From the NCBI RefSeq assembly GCF_019511375.1, contig NZ_JAEUAO010000002.1:124001-188000 (forward strand): 64,000 bases of DNA. The letters are read 5' to 3'. Every line of letters starts with the position of its first letter. Within the stretch, counting starts at the first letter, position 1. The stretch comes from Rhizobium herbae. GTDB taxonomy: Bacteria > Pseudomonadota > Alphaproteobacteria > Rhizobiales > Rhizobiaceae. The notes under the pieces are model-generated. The model was not told the DNA's origin. It saw only the letters and a program-made list of their open reading frames with translations, and did no database searches. Below, piece after piece: positions 1-8,382 of the stretch. A program made the position numbers and the translations under genes.

Positions 1-2
1 TC

Positions 3-602
3 GCTTTCTGGTTCGGTCGTCCGGAAGCTGCGGATGATGTGATCGCCAAGTTTGCCAAGAAGCCGGTTCGGGTCGAAGGTCGTTTCGACGCGGCTCCGGG
101 CATGTTCTCGCATGAGCGGATCGATGCCGGCTCGGAACTGCTGGCCTCGCGCCTTCCGGAGGATTTCAAGGGCCACGCCGCCGATTTCGGCGCCGGCTGG
201 GGCTATCTTTCGGTGATGCTGGCCGAAAAATCACCTAGCTTGAAGGGCATCGATCTCTTCGAGGCTGATTATCACGCGCTGGAGGCCGCACGCGCCAACC
301 TCAAGGCCAACGCGCCGAACGTCCCGACGCGCTTCTATTGGCAGGACCTCACCTTGGAGGAAACACGCGACAAGTACGACCTGATCGTCATGAACCCGCC
401 GTTCCACGAGACCCAGGCCGCCGATCCGGCGCTCGGCGCAGCGATGATCAAGGCGGCGGCCAAGGCGCTGAAGGTCGGGGGACGGCTGATGCTGGTTGCC
501 AATCGCGGCCTGCCCTACGAGCCGGTGATGGCCGAGACCTTCAAGGAATGGGGCGAGACCTGCCGCAACGCCCGCTTCAAGGTGCTCTGGGGCAAGCGCT
601 GA
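3..602 (+). CDS. Class I SAM-dependent methyltransferase, RsmC-like (5' truncated)
   Basis: The C-terminal 199 residues of a class I methyltransferase; the frame is open to the left window edge, so the real start lies outside. A glycine-rich SAM-binding motif (DFGAGWGY) is followed by an acidic residue after the second strand (GIDLFEAD) and by the NPPF motif (VMNPPFHE) typical of enzymes that methylate exocyclic amino groups. Family knowledge: this layout matches RsmC, which makes m2G1207 in 16S rRNA, normally about 340 residues with a degenerate N-terminal copy of the fold that would lie upstream. RlmG is the main alternative. The substrate is inferred from the family, not seen. Confidence 0.8.
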   Translation, partial: AFWFGRPEAADDVIAKFAKKPVRVEGRFDAAPGMFSHERIDAGSELLASRLPEDFKGHAADFGAGWGYLSVMLAEKSPSLKGIDLFEADYHALEAARANLKANAPNVPTRFYWQDLTLEETRDKYDLIVMNPPFHETQAADPALGAAMIKAAAKALKVGGRLMLVANRGLPYEPVMAETFKEWGETCRNARFKVLWGKR

Positions 603-737
603 GGCGTCGAGGGCGGCCCTCCCGCAGCGCCCCCGGGACTCACTTTTGCAGTTGCGTTCGCCCTGAATAAGGTACACCATTTCCTCGCCGCGCCCTTGCG
701 CGTCCAAGCGGACGCGCGGCCCTCGATGGAGTAAACA

Positions 738-974
738 ATGGGATTTGGACCAGCCCGCCCGCCCATCACGGAAGACGTTGCGGAAGTGATTGCAAAGGAT
801 ATCAAGAGCGGCGAAGGCAAGGAACCAACCTCCGAGGTGCCCCTGGCTTTCCAGACCGGCCGCCGGCCGGTCGATCCGGAAACCCTCGACCAGGCGCGCA
901 AGCAGATGACGATGTTCGGCATCTTTGCGATCGCGGTCCTGGCGGTGTTGCTCGCCGTCTGGTGGGCCGCCTGA
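738..974 (+). CDS. Small single-pass membrane protein, unknown function
   Basis: A 78-residue protein with a polar N-terminal half and one C-terminal hydrophobic segment (about residues 58-76, FGIFAIAVLAVLLAVWW) ending just before the stop, so it is predicted to be tail-anchored with the N-terminus in the cytoplasm. A GGAG ribosome-binding site lies 7 bases ahead of the ATG. The 135-base gap before it holds a GC-rich dyad but no strong promoter. I do not recognise a named family; similar short anchored proteins occur in rhizobial genomes. It is read as a real gene because of its ribosome-binding site, coherent composition and position between conserved genes. Confidence 0.6.
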   Translation: MGFGPARPPITEDVAEVIAKDIKSGEGKEPTSEVPLAFQTGRRPVDPETLDQARKQMTMFGIFAIAVLAVLLAVWWAA

Positions 975-978
975 GGTT

Positions 979-1155
979 CTAGGCGCCCTCGATTTCCTTG
1001 CGTGCGCAGCTTGCAAGGAAAGCAGACCGTCTCAGGCCGCGTTCGCGGGCGTCGGTGTTTATGGCGTCCAGGATGCCGTTTTCAAACGTCGATAAGGGGA
1101 CGCGCGTCAGAAGGGCGCCCTTGGCCCATTCCTCGTGAACCTCTTCCCCGTGCAT
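979..1155 (-). pseudogene. HicB-like antitoxin C-terminal remnant
   Basis: A 58-codon minus-strand frame. Its last 45 residues contain VPL, then ILDAINTDARERGLRRSAF and LASCARKEIE. This resembles the C-terminal ribbon-helix-helix region of HicB antitoxins, which ends in an alternating DNA-binding strand followed by a helix with the pattern RSAFLA-AAR. The usual N-terminal HicB sensor fold is missing, no HicA toxin lies nearby, and no ribosome-binding site precedes the ATG. The frame stays open back to the stop of htpG at 1255. I infer a decayed antitoxin fragment; a short functional repressor or chance similarity remain possible. Confidence 0.35.
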
Positions 1156-1254
1156 AGATTCGTCATGCGTGGAGGGCGCACCGCAATACGCGTTACAATG
1201 CGCATTACGGTGCCAGGCAATCCGCTTTTCAAGCGTGCGGGCGCTCCACGAAAC

Positions 1255-3150
1255 TCAGCCTCGCAAAGCCCGCTCGAACAGCCGCGAAAGCCGCTCGGCG
1301 AAGGCGCGGGCGTCCTGCGGCTTGTCGCCGTCGAGAACGCGGGCCTGGTCCAGCAGAAGCTGGACCGCGTCGGTGCGGAATTCGTCGCTGCCGCCTGAAG
1401 CCAGCGCTGCGATAAGCCCGTGGCCGGGATTGATCTCGAGTATCGGCTTGGCGACCGCATCCAGACGTCCCGCACCCTGCAGCATCTTTTCCAGTTGGCG
1501 ATCGTAACCTTGTTCGGAGGCAACGAGGCAGACGGCGCTTTCCGTGAGCCGGTCGGAGGCCCGCACGTCCGATACCGCGTCACCAAGCGCCGACTTGGCA
1601 AAGGCGATGAAATCGCTGACGGCGGGTGTCGTCTCCGCGGTCTTTGAAACATCGCCCTCGCTCTTCGGCACCTGGGCGAGGTCGGCAGCGCCTTGGGTGA
1701 TCGACTTGAACGGCTTTCCCTCGAAATCCGGAGCGGCCGTCACCCAGAAGCTGTCGACGGAATCCGTCAGAAGCAACACCTCGATGCCGCGGGCGCGAAA
1801 CCCTTCGAGCTGTGGCGAAGCCTTCAACCGGTCGAGATTGTCGCCCGCCAGATAGTAGATCGCCGCCTGCGCATCCTTCATGTCCTTGACGTAGTCGGCA
1901 AGCGACCGCGTCGCCTCGTCCGAAATCGTTGTGCGGAAGCGCGACAGTGAAAGAAGCTGCGCGCGACGCTCGAAATCGTCATAGATGCCTTCCTTCAGCA
2001 CGCTGCCGAAGGCCTCCCAGAGCTTGGCAAAAGCGGTCTCGTCGCTTTCCTGAAGCTTCTCGATGGCGGTCAGCACGCGATTGGTCAGGCCCTTGCGGAT
2101 CGCTGCGAGGATCGGGCTTTCCTGGATCATCTCGCGCGAGACGTTGAGCGGCAGGTCGGCCGTGTCGACGAGGCCGCGCACGAAGCGCAGGTAGCGTGGC
2201 AGAAGCTCGGCGTCGTCGGTGATGAAGACGCGTTTGACGTAGAGCTTCATACGGCCCTTGCCCTGGGGATCGAACAGGTCGAGGGGCTTCGATTCCGGTA
2301 CGAAGGCAAGGCCGGTATATTCGTGGCGCCCTTCGGCGCGGAAATGCACGGTCAGCGCCGGTTCGTCATACTGGCCGGAAACGCCTCGGTAGAAATCGGC
2401 ATACTCTTCCTTGGTGATCTCGTTCTTGGAGCGGGTCCAGAGGGCGGTGCCGTCGGCCACGCGCTCGGCTTCCGCGCCGGGCTTCTCGACCAGGTCGATC
2501 GGCACCGGCACGTGGCCGGACTGGTCCTTGACGATCCGCTGGACGCTCCATTTCGAGGTGTAGCTCCTGGCGTCGTCCATCAGATGCAGCGTGACGCGGG
2601 TGCCGCGCGCCGGAGCTTCCGCGAGTTCGGATTCGGAGACCGTGTAGCTACCCTTGCCATCGGATGACCAGACCCAGGCATGGGCAGTACCGGCCCGGCG
2701 GGAAACGACATCGACCTTGTCGGCGACCATGAAGGCGGAATAGAAACCGACGCCGAACTGGCCGATCAGCTGGGCACCATCCCCGGCCTTAGCCGCCTCG
2801 ATGCGTTCCATGAACGCGCGGGTGCCGGACCGGGCGATCGTGCCGAGCGCCTCGACCATGTCGTCGCGGCTCATGCCGATGCCGTTATCTTCGAGCGTCA
2901 GCGTGTTTTTATCCGCGTCCAGCGTCAGCACAATGCGCGAGGCCGGATCGTCGGACAGGAGTTCCGGAGCGGCGATCGCCTCGTAGCGCAGCTTCTCGCA
3001 GGCATCGGCCGCGTTGGAGATCAGCTCGCGCAGGAACACGTCCTTGTCGGAATAGACGGAATGCACCATGAGGTGCAGCAGACGCGCAACGTCGGCCTCA
3101 AACACGTGGTTTTCGACGGGTTTTTCTTGAGCATTGCTCATGCTTGTCAT
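1255..3150 (-). CDS. htpG: Molecular chaperone HtpG (Hsp90)
   Basis: A 631-residue cytosolic ATP-dependent chaperone of usual bacterial length. The N-terminal GHKL ATPase domain shows the helix ELISNAADACEKLRY, the nucleotide-binding DNGIGM and the lid motif GQFGVGFYSAF. The middle domain carries the conserved PLNVSREMIQ stretch with its catalytic arginine, and a C-terminal dimerisation domain follows. Two starts, at 3150 and 3141, fit equally. The 122 bases upstream, shared with the end of fabI, contain a CTTGAA box (3210-3215, minus strand) that could be the -35 element of a heat-shock promoter, but no convincing -10 was found, so sigma-32 control is only a suggestion. Confidence 0.97.
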   Translation of the reverse strand: MTSMSNAQEKPVENHVFEADVARLLHLMVHSVYSDKDVFLRELISNAADACEKLRYEAIAAPELLSDDPASRIVLTLDADKNTLTLEDNGIGMSRDDMVEALGTIARSGTRAFMERIEAAKAGDGAQLIGQFGVGFYSAFMVADKVDVVSRRAGTAHAWVWSSDGKGSYTVSESELAEAPARGTRVTLHLMDDARSYTSKWSVQRIVKDQSGHVPVPIDLVEKPGAEAERVADGTALWTRSKNEITKEEYADFYRGVSGQYDEPALTVHFRAEGRHEYTGLAFVPESKPLDLFDPQGKGRMKLYVKRVFITDDAELLPRYLRFVRGLVDTADLPLNVSREMIQESPILAAIRKGLTNRVLTAIEKLQESDETAFAKLWEAFGSVLKEGIYDDFERRAQLLSLSRFRTTISDEATRSLADYVKDMKDAQAAIYYLAGDNLDRLKASPQLEGFRARGIEVLLLTDSVDSFWVTAAPDFEGKPFKSITQGAADLAQVPKSEGDVSKTAETTPAVSDFIAFAKSALGDAVSDVRASDRLTESAVCLVASEQGYDRQLEKMLQGAGRLDAVAKPILEINPGHGLIAALASGGSDEFRTDAVQLLLDQARVLDGDKPQDARAFAERLSRLFERALRG

Positions 3151-3272
3151 GCCTCATCTTGTATTGCGGAATTCTTGCGCGCTCTGAACTGGCAAGGAAT
3201 CGGGCAAAATTCAAGAGGGCATGAGGCGCGCGCCGTTTGCGAACCGCGCGCCGGTTGCGAGCAGCTAAAAAA

Positions 3273-4079
3273 CTACTCCGTATCTGCCTTGCGCAGGGTG
3301 TCGAGTGTCGGCATCGACGTGATGTTGTAGCCCGAATCCACATAGTGGATTTCGCCGGTGACGCCGCGCGACAGGTCGGACAAAAGGTAGAGCGCGGAGC
3401 TGCCGACATCCTCGATGGTGACGGTGCGGCGCATCGGCGAGTTCTTCTGCTGCCAGGAGAGCATGGCGCGGGCGTCGGAAATGCCGGCGCCGGCAAGCGT
3501 GCGGATCGGGCCGGCGGATATGGCGTTGACGCGGATGCCACGCGCGCCATAGTCGGCAGCGAGGTAGCGCACCGACGCCTCGAGAGCGGCCTTGGCGACG
3601 CCCATGACGTTGTAGTTCGGCATGACGCGCACGGAACCGCCATAGGTCAGCGTCAGCATCGCCCCGCCGTCGGTCATCAGTTCGGCCGCGCGCTTGGCGA
3701 TCTCGGTGAAGGAGAAGCAGGAGATGACCATCGTGCGGCTGAAATTGTCGCGCGTCGTATCGGCGTAGAGGCCCTTGAGCTCGTTCTTGTCGGAAAAGCC
3801 GATGGCATGGACGATGAAGTCGAGCGTGCCCCATTTTTCCTTCAGCGCGTCGATGACGGCATCGACGGAAGCGATATCCTCGACGTCGCAGGGAAGCAGG
3901 AACTCGGAGTTGAGTTCGGCTGCAAGCGGCTTGACCCGCTTGCCGAGCGCTTCTCCCTGATACGTGAAGGCAAGTTCCGCACCTTCGGCAGCCAGCGCCC
4001 GCGCGATGCCCCAGGCGATCGAGTGACTGTTCGCAACGCCCATGATGAGGCCGCGTTTTCCGTGCATGAGACCGGTCAT
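3273..4079 (-). CDS. fabI: Enoyl-[acyl-carrier-protein] reductase (NADH) FabI
   Basis: A 268-residue short-chain dehydrogenase that performs the last reduction of each fatty acid elongation cycle. The start at 4079 was chosen because it lies 4 bases after the fabB stop and gives the usual N-terminus MTGLMHGKRG. With this numbering the catalytic residues fall at Tyr146, Tyr156 and Lys163, the same positions as in the Escherichia coli enzyme; the cofactor loop GVANSHSIAWG is intact. An upstream ATG at 4091 would overlap fabB. It is the last gene of the fabA-fabB-fabI operon, probably translated by coupling with fabB. FabI is the triclosan and diazaborine target; no obvious resistance change was recognised by eye. 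Confidence 0.96.
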   Translation of the reverse strand: MTGLMHGKRGLIMGVANSHSIAWGIARALAAEGAELAFTYQGEALGKRVKPLAAELNSEFLLPCDVEDIASVDAVIDALKEKWGTLDFIVHAIGFSDKNELKGLYADTTRDNFSRTMVISCFSFTEIAKRAAELMTDGGAMLTLTYGGSVRVMPNYNVMGVAKAALEASVRYLAADYGARGIRVNAISAGPIRTLAGAGISDARAMLSWQQKNSPMRRTVTIEDVGSSALYLLSDLSRGVTGEIHYVDSGYNITSMPTLDTLRKADTE

Positions 4080-4083
4080 GTTT

Positions 4084-5307
4084 TTATCCATTGTAGCGCT
4101 GGAAAACGAGCGTTGCGTTGGTGCCGCCGAAGCCGAAGGAATTGGACAGCGCAATATCGATCTTGGCGTTGTCGATGCGCTTGCGCACGATCGGCACGCC
4201 TTCGAATTCCGGATCGAGTTCGGTGATGTGGGCGCTTTCGCCGATAAAGCCGGCCTGCATCATCAGGAGCGAATAGATCGATTCCTGCACGCCGGCAGCG
4301 CCCAGCGAATGGCCGGTGAGCGACTTGGTCGACTGGATATGCGGGATCTTGTTTCCGAAGACTTCGCGGATAGCGCCGATTTCCTTCTGGTCGCCCACCG
4401 GCGTCGAGGTGCCGTGCGTGTTGACGTAGTCGACGTCGCCCTTCACCGTGGCAAGCGCCTGGCGCATGCAGCGGACCGCACCTTCGCCGGACGGAGCGAC
4501 CATGTCGTAGCCGTCCGAGGTTGCGCCGTAGCCGGTGATTTCGGCATAGATCTTGGCGCCGCGGGCCTTGGCATGCTCCAGCTCTTCGAGAACCAGAACG
4601 CCGGCGCCGCCGGCAATGACGAAGCCGTCGCGGCTGGCGTCATAGGCGCGCGAGGCGGTCGCGGGCGTGTCGTTGTACTTGGAGGACATGGCGCCCATGG
4701 CGTCGAACAGGTTCGACATGGTCCAGTCGAGGTCCTCGTGACCGCCGGCAAACATCACGTCCTGCTTGCCCCACTGGATCATTTCCGTGGCATTGCCGAT
4801 GCAGTGCGCCGAGGTGGAGCAGGCCGATGAGATCGAATAGTTGACGCCGTGGATCTTGAACCAGGTGGCGAGCGTCGCGGATGCGGTCGACGACATCGCC
4901 TTCGGCACGGCGAACGGGCCGATGCGCTTGGGCGAATTGTTCTTCAGCGTGATTTCCGCCGCATCGATCAGCGTGCGGGTCGAAGGGCCGCCCGAACCCA
5001 TGATGATGCCGGTGCGCTCGTTGCCGCCAACATCCTTGTCTTCGAGGCCCGAATCGGCGATCGCCTGCTTCATGGCCACGTGGTTCCACGTGCCGCCCTG
5101 CGACAGGAAGCGCGCGGCGCGACGGTCGACAAGCTCGGTCGTGTCGATGTTGGGCGCCCCCCAGACCTGACACTTGAAGCCATGCTCGGCAAAATCATTT
5201 GAAAACGTAATGCCGGACTTCGCCTCGCGCAGCGACGCGGTGACTTCCTGCGCATCGTTTCCGATGGAGGAAACAATGCCCAGACCCGTGACAACAACCC
5301 GTCTCAT
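4084..5307 (-). CDS. fabB: 3-oxoacyl-[acyl-carrier-protein] synthase I FabB
   Basis: A 407-residue condensing enzyme that extends cis-3-enoyl-ACP and so is needed for unsaturated fatty acids. The thiolase-fold catalytic triad is complete: Cys163 in SSACSTSAH, His298 in VNTHGTSTP and His333 in [12 protein letters not shown]. The C-terminal glycine-rich SFGFGGTNA motif is present. Length is normal for FabB/FabF. Its place directly after fabA (47-base gap) and before fabI (4 bases) supports the FabB rather than the FabF assignment. Confidence 0.96.
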   Translation of the reverse strand: MRRVVVTGLGIVSSIGNDAQEVTASLREAKSGITFSNDFAEHGFKCQVWGAPNIDTTELVDRRAARFLSQGGTWNHVAMKQAIADSGLEDKDVGGNERTGIIMGSGGPSTRTLIDAAEITLKNNSPKRIGPFAVPKAMSSTASATLATWFKIHGVNYSISSACSTSAHCIGNATEMIQWGKQDVMFAGGHEDLDWTMSNLFDAMGAMSSKYNDTPATASRAYDASRDGFVIAGGAGVLVLEELEHAKARGAKIYAEITGYGATSDGYDMVAPSGEGAVRCMRQALATVKGDVDYVNTHGTSTPVGDQKEIGAIREVFGNKIPHIQSTKSLTGHSLGAAGVQESIYSLLMMQAGFIGESAHITELDPEFEGVPIVRKRIDNAKIDIALSNSFGFGGTNATLVFQRYNG

Positions 5308-5354
5308 GTCGATGACCTCTTCTTATTTGTCTCTGAGTGCGGCGTGGCCGCGGT

Positions 5355-5870
5355 TCAGGCAGCCTTTTCCTTCGACAGACCTACGCGAAGGTCGCTTGCT
5401 TGGTATATGGTCTCTCCATCGGCCTTTAGCCAGCCATCGGCCGTGCCGAGGACAAGGCGGCCACGCATGACGCGCTTGAAGTCGATGCCATATTCCAGGA
5501 GCTTGGTATGCGGACGGATCATGCCCTTGAACTTCACTTCGCCGGTGGAAAGCGCCATGCCGCGCCCCTCCTCGCCAAGCCAGCCGAGGAAGAAGCCGGT
5601 CAGCTGCCACATGCCGTCAAGGCCGAGGCACCCCGGCATGATCGGATTGCCCTGGAAATGGCAGGGAAAGTACCAATCATCGGGACGGACGTCGTACTCG
5701 GCGCGGATATAGCCCTTGTCGAACAGGCCCCCGGTTTCGGAGATGTCGGTGATGCGATGAACCATCAGCATCGGCGGCAGGGGAAGCTGGGCGTTGCCCG
5801 GGCCAAACAGTTCGCCGCGACCGCACGATAGGATCTCTTCATAGTTGAAGCTGGATTGTCTGGTCGTCAT
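5355..5870 (-). CDS. fabA: 3-hydroxydecanoyl-ACP dehydratase/isomerase FabA
   Basis: A 171-residue hot-dog enzyme that dehydrates 3-hydroxydecanoyl-ACP and isomerises the product, diverting carbon to unsaturated fatty acids. The catalytic histidine lies in [14 protein letters not shown] (His71) and the aspartate in LGLDGMWQ (Asp85), matching the family. The frame continues 34 codons further upstream, but 5870 gives the normal family length and has a GGGGA ribosome-binding site. It is the first gene of the minus-strand fabA-fabB-fabI operon. The 319-base gap to the divergent irr gene (5871-6189) holds the promoters of both; on the fabA side a TTGACC box can be seen but no convincing -10. Confidence 0.96.
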   Translation of the reverse strand: MTTRQSSFNYEEILSCGRGELFGPGNAQLPLPPMLMVHRITDISETGGLFDKGYIRAEYDVRPDDWYFPCHFQGNPIMPGCLGLDGMWQLTGFFLGWLGEEGRGMALSTGEVKFKGMIRPHTKLLEYGIDFKRVMRGRLVLGTADGWLKADGETIYQASDLRVGLSKEKAA

Positions 5871-6112
5871 GAACTGTCGTTTCCCCGCTACATCCGTTTT
5901 TCGTTGACTTGGTTTAGAGCAAGACAGCCACAATTTGAAGCGTCGGCATGACGCTTCCCAGTTGTGTCGCATCTCCCTGCCCGGTCAAGCACAAGGTCTA
6001 TTTCCGCCGTCGCATACATTATGGGGGCTGCAACAGCCAGAGATAATTGGCCTTTGCCCCAAGATTCCGGCTGTTTTTCACGGCTTGGCCGCCTTGCTGC
6101 CTCTGCCCACTA

Positions 6113-6141
6113 TTGAAAGCAATCGCAGCAAAAGTTATATC
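6113..6141 (+). promoter_or_regulatory. Predicted sigma-70 promoter of irr
   Basis: TTGAAA (6113-6118), a 17-base spacer and TATATC (6136-6141) make a near-consensus vegetative promoter about 50 bases ahead of the irr start. No clear iron-control box was found around it. The rest of the 5871-6189 gap holds the opposing fabA promoter region and no gene. Confidence 0.5.
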
Positions 6142-6189
6142 GGCACAAGGAACGCGTTGTGCAATAGCCTGAAAGTTGGACCCGTCCGT

Positions 6190-6609
6190 ATGACGAATGC
6201 CATGGAGATCCGTTCGGAAGAACGCCTGCGCCGCTCCGGCCTGAGGCCGACGCGACAGCGCATGGCGCTTGCAGACCTGATCTTTGCCAAGGGCGATCGC
6301 CACCTGACGGTGGAGGAATTGCACGAGGAAGCAGTCGCGGCAGGCGTGCCGGTATCGCTCGCGACGGTTTACAACACCCTGCATCAGTTCACCGAAGCCG
6401 GCATGATCCGCGTTCTCGCCGTCGAGAGCGCCAAGACCTATTTCGACACCAATGTGTCCGATCACCATCACTTCTTCGTCGAGGGCCACAACGAAGTGCT
6501 CGACATCCCGATCAACAGCATCACGATCGGCAATCTGCCGGAGCCGCCTGAAGGCATGGAAATCGCCCATGTCGACGTGGTGATCCGTCTTCGCCCCAAG
6601 CGCAGCTGA
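6190..6609 (+). CDS. irr: Iron response regulator Irr (Fur family)
   Basis: A 139-residue Fur-family transcription factor. A winged-helix N-terminal half (LRPTRQRMALADLIF, then SLATVYNTLHQF as the recognition helix) is followed by the metal- and haem-binding region with the triple histidine DHHHFF (residues 92-94). Known of the family: in rhizobia Irr represses or activates iron genes under low iron and is inactivated or degraded when haem is available. The N-terminal Cys-Pro haem motif known from Bradyrhizobium is absent, as in most Rhizobiaceae. ATGs at 6190 and 6202 are both possible; the longer in-frame extension upstream is not. Divergent linkage to fabA is a recurrent rhizobial arrangement. 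Confidence 0.93.
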   Translation: MTNAMEIRSEERLRRSGLRPTRQRMALADLIFAKGDRHLTVEELHEEAVAAGVPVSLATVYNTLHQFTEAGMIRVLAVESAKTYFDTNVSDHHHFFVEGHNEVLDIPINSITIGNLPEPPEGMEIAHVDVVIRLRPKRS

Positions 6610-6615
6610 GCTTCC

Positions 6616-7251
6616 TCACATGACATCGTCCGGATGACGGCCGGGGCGTGAATCGCCGGTCGGCAACGTCCATCCGTATTTGAGCGCGCCGCCCCGCACG
6701 GCAAAGGCCGTCACGACGCCAAGGCTTGAGGCGATAAGCAGCGATGCGCCGAAATAGGTGGCTGCGGTAAAGACGCCGGAGCCGGCAAGTGCGGCCGTCA
6801 CGTAGATTTCCGGGCGCAGCAGCACCGATGGTTCGCCCGCGAGCAGATCGCGCAGGATGCCGCCGAAGGTCGCCGTCAGCATGCCGGTGACCAGCGCCAC
6901 AATCGGCGATCCGGTAGCCGACAGCCCCTTGGCGGCCCCCATGACGCAATAGGCCGATAGCCCTATGGCGTCGAGCCAGACGAGAAACTTGTAGCGTGAT
7001 TCCATCCTGCGCGCGGAGAAGAAGACCAAAAGGCCGGCACAGCAGCAGACGACGAGATAGATCGGGTTTGTCACCCAGAAGACTGGTGTCGCGCCCAGGA
7101 TGACGTCGCGCAGCGTGCCCCCGCCGATGCCGGTCACCGAGGCGAGGAAGATATAGCCAATGATGTCGAGCTGCTTGCGCGAGGCCGAAAGCGCCCCGGT
7201 CGCGGCAAACACGGCCACCCCGGCATAGTCGAGAATTTCCAGGATCGGCAT
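6616..7251 (-). CDS. TRIC/YadS-type (UPF0126) membrane channel
   Basis: A 211-residue integral membrane protein of seven predicted helices made from two repeats of the UPF0126 domain. Each repeat ends in the hallmark glycine-rich motif: TGIGGGTLRDVILG and TATFGGILRDLLAG. Known of the family: prokaryotic TRIC homologues form trimeric monovalent-cation channels; older annotation calls them glycine transporters or YadS. Start 7251 is chosen over 7287 because of the GGGGGA site just ahead. It shares strand and a 60-base gap with the ydcF-like gene upstream, so co-transcription is likely. The physiological ion is unknown. Confidence 0.9.
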   Translation of the reverse strand: MPILEILDYAGVAVFAATGALSASRKQLDIIGYIFLASVTGIGGGTLRDVILGATPVFWVTNPIYLVVCCCAGLLVFFSARRMESRYKFLVWLDAIGLSAYCVMGAAKGLSATGSPIVALVTGMLTATFGGILRDLLAGEPSVLLRPEIYVTAALAGSGVFTAATYFGASLLIASSLGVVTAFAVRGGALKYGWTLPTGDSRPGRHPDDVM

Positions 7252-7311
7252 GTTTCCCCCGCGCCAGAAAACCGAGAAGGACCACAATGGGGATGCCGCG
7301 TCAACGGCCGC

Positions 7312-8100
7312 CTATTGCGGGAAAAGCACATGCGTCCTGCCGCCGATGTAATAGGCGATCAGTCCGGTCCATTCGCGCATTGCAGTCGTGGTCAGTTGCG
7401 CGTTCAAGGACGGCTGGCTGAAATCCGGGCCAACGGAAAGCTGCCCGCTGGTGCGATAATCCACCGGCCAGGGCGTGACCGCAATGCCGAGCTTGCGAAA
7501 CAGGCCCATCGACCGCGGCATGTGGAACGCCGAAGTGATCAGGGCGCAATCCGAAAGTCCGTTCCTCTCGAGCAGCCCCCTGGTATTGCCGGCATTCTCG
7601 AAAGTGGTTCGCGACCGGCTCTCCCGGATGATCCGTTCGGGCGCGATGCCGAAGGTGGAGAAGAAGACCGCGGAGGTCTCGGCGTCGCCGTCGTATTTGC
7701 CGCTGAATGAACCGTCGCCGCCCGAGACCAGGATCTTCGCGGCGGGATAGGTCTGCGCCAGCTTCAGCCCCTCGACGAAACGGTCGGCCGCCTGATTGAA
7801 TTCCATGCCGCCACGCCCGGCGATCACTTCGTTCTCGAAGGCGCCACCGAGGATTATGATGCAGGAGAGATTGGCGGGCAGGCTTGCCGGCCGGGCAATG
7901 CGGTTCTCCAGCACCTGCAGCATCACCGCACCCCCGCTCGTGAACAGCGTCAGGAACAAGAGGGTCACGGCAAGCCCGCAGAAAAACCGGCCCAACTGCC
8001 GGAAGCCGGCGCCACCGAAAACCAAGCTCAAGATCAGAGCCAGGAAGATCAGCGAGAGCGGCTGCGCCAACAGCCAGAAGACTTTCGAGACGAGAAACAT
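7312..8100 (-). CDS. YdcF/ElyC family protein (DUF218)
   Basis: A 262-residue protein with two N-terminal membrane helices (about 10-30 and 40-60) and a periplasm-facing DUF218 domain. The family signature is clear: IIILGGA, the ILVSGGDGS strand-turn, ESRSRTTFENA, then ALITSAFHMPRSMGLF. Known of the family: ElyC/SanA/YdcF proteins affect envelope integrity and lipid carrier or peptidoglycan metabolism; the biochemical activity is not settled. It is the upstream partner of the TRIC-like gene. Confidence 0.9.
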   Translation of the reverse strand: MFLVSKVFWLLAQPLSLIFLALILSLVFGGAGFRQLGRFFCGLAVTLLFLTLFTSGGAVMLQVLENRIARPASLPANLSCIIILGGAFENEVIAGRGGMEFNQAADRFVEGLKLAQTYPAAKILVSGGDGSFSGKYDGDAETSAVFFSTFGIAPERIIRESRSRTTFENAGNTRGLLERNGLSDCALITSAFHMPRSMGLFRKLGIAVTPWPVDYRTSGQLSVGPDFSQPSLNAQLTTTAMREWTGLIAYYIGGRTHVLFPQ

Positions 8101-8201
8101 CCGGTGCCCGTGATCCGCCGCGTTGAAAGTGCTGCAGGCTAGAGAGAACGACGTTCAAACGCAAACGCTCGACGGTGGATCCTCGCAACATCCGCGACGT
8201 C

Positions 8202-8311
8202 ATCCTCGGCTTTCTGCCGAGGATCTGCCTACCGCCCATTAAGCCGTTGAGTATAATTGTTTATTTTACAACTCACTGATGGGATTAGATGCTTGGGACA
8301 AGCCCAAGCAT
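8202..8311. repeat. Two short perfect hairpins between ydcF-like and TMEM43-like genes
   Basis: Two 9-bp perfect stems: 8202-8210 with 8216-8224 (ATCCTCGGC / GCCGAGGAT) and 8289-8297 with 8303-8311 (ATGCTTGGG / CCCAAGCAT). The first shares its CATCCTCGG core with the tandem hairpins at 39780-39833, so it looks like a member of a dispersed short palindrome family rather than a local terminator. Confidence 0.6.
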
Positions 8312-8350
8312 GACGCAAGAGAGTGGTGGCTGACTTTGTCATCAATCCGA

Positions 8351-8371
8351 CGCGCCCCTTTCGGGGGCGCG
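8351..8371 (-). terminator. Possible terminator of the TMEM43-like gene
   Basis: An 8-bp perfect GC stem (CGCGCCCC / GGGGCGCG) with a 5-base loop, 12 bases past the stop of the minus-strand gene. There is no U-run, so it may only stabilise the transcript end. Confidence 0.4.
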
Positions 8372-8382
8372 CGAGGGTCGTG

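Noticed and set aside
3151-3272. ROSE-type thermosensor or sigma-32 promoter ahead of htpG
   Set aside because: Only a CTTGAA box was seen; no matching -10 and no hairpin masking a ribosome-binding site.
5871-6189. Iron-control element for Irr autoregulation
   Set aside because: No convincing ICE or Fur-type box could be read in the gap; only a vegetative promoter is supported.
5935-6189. N-terminal extension of irr from ATG 5935
   Set aside because: It would add 85 residues unlike any Fur-family protein and would cover the promoter at 6113-6141.
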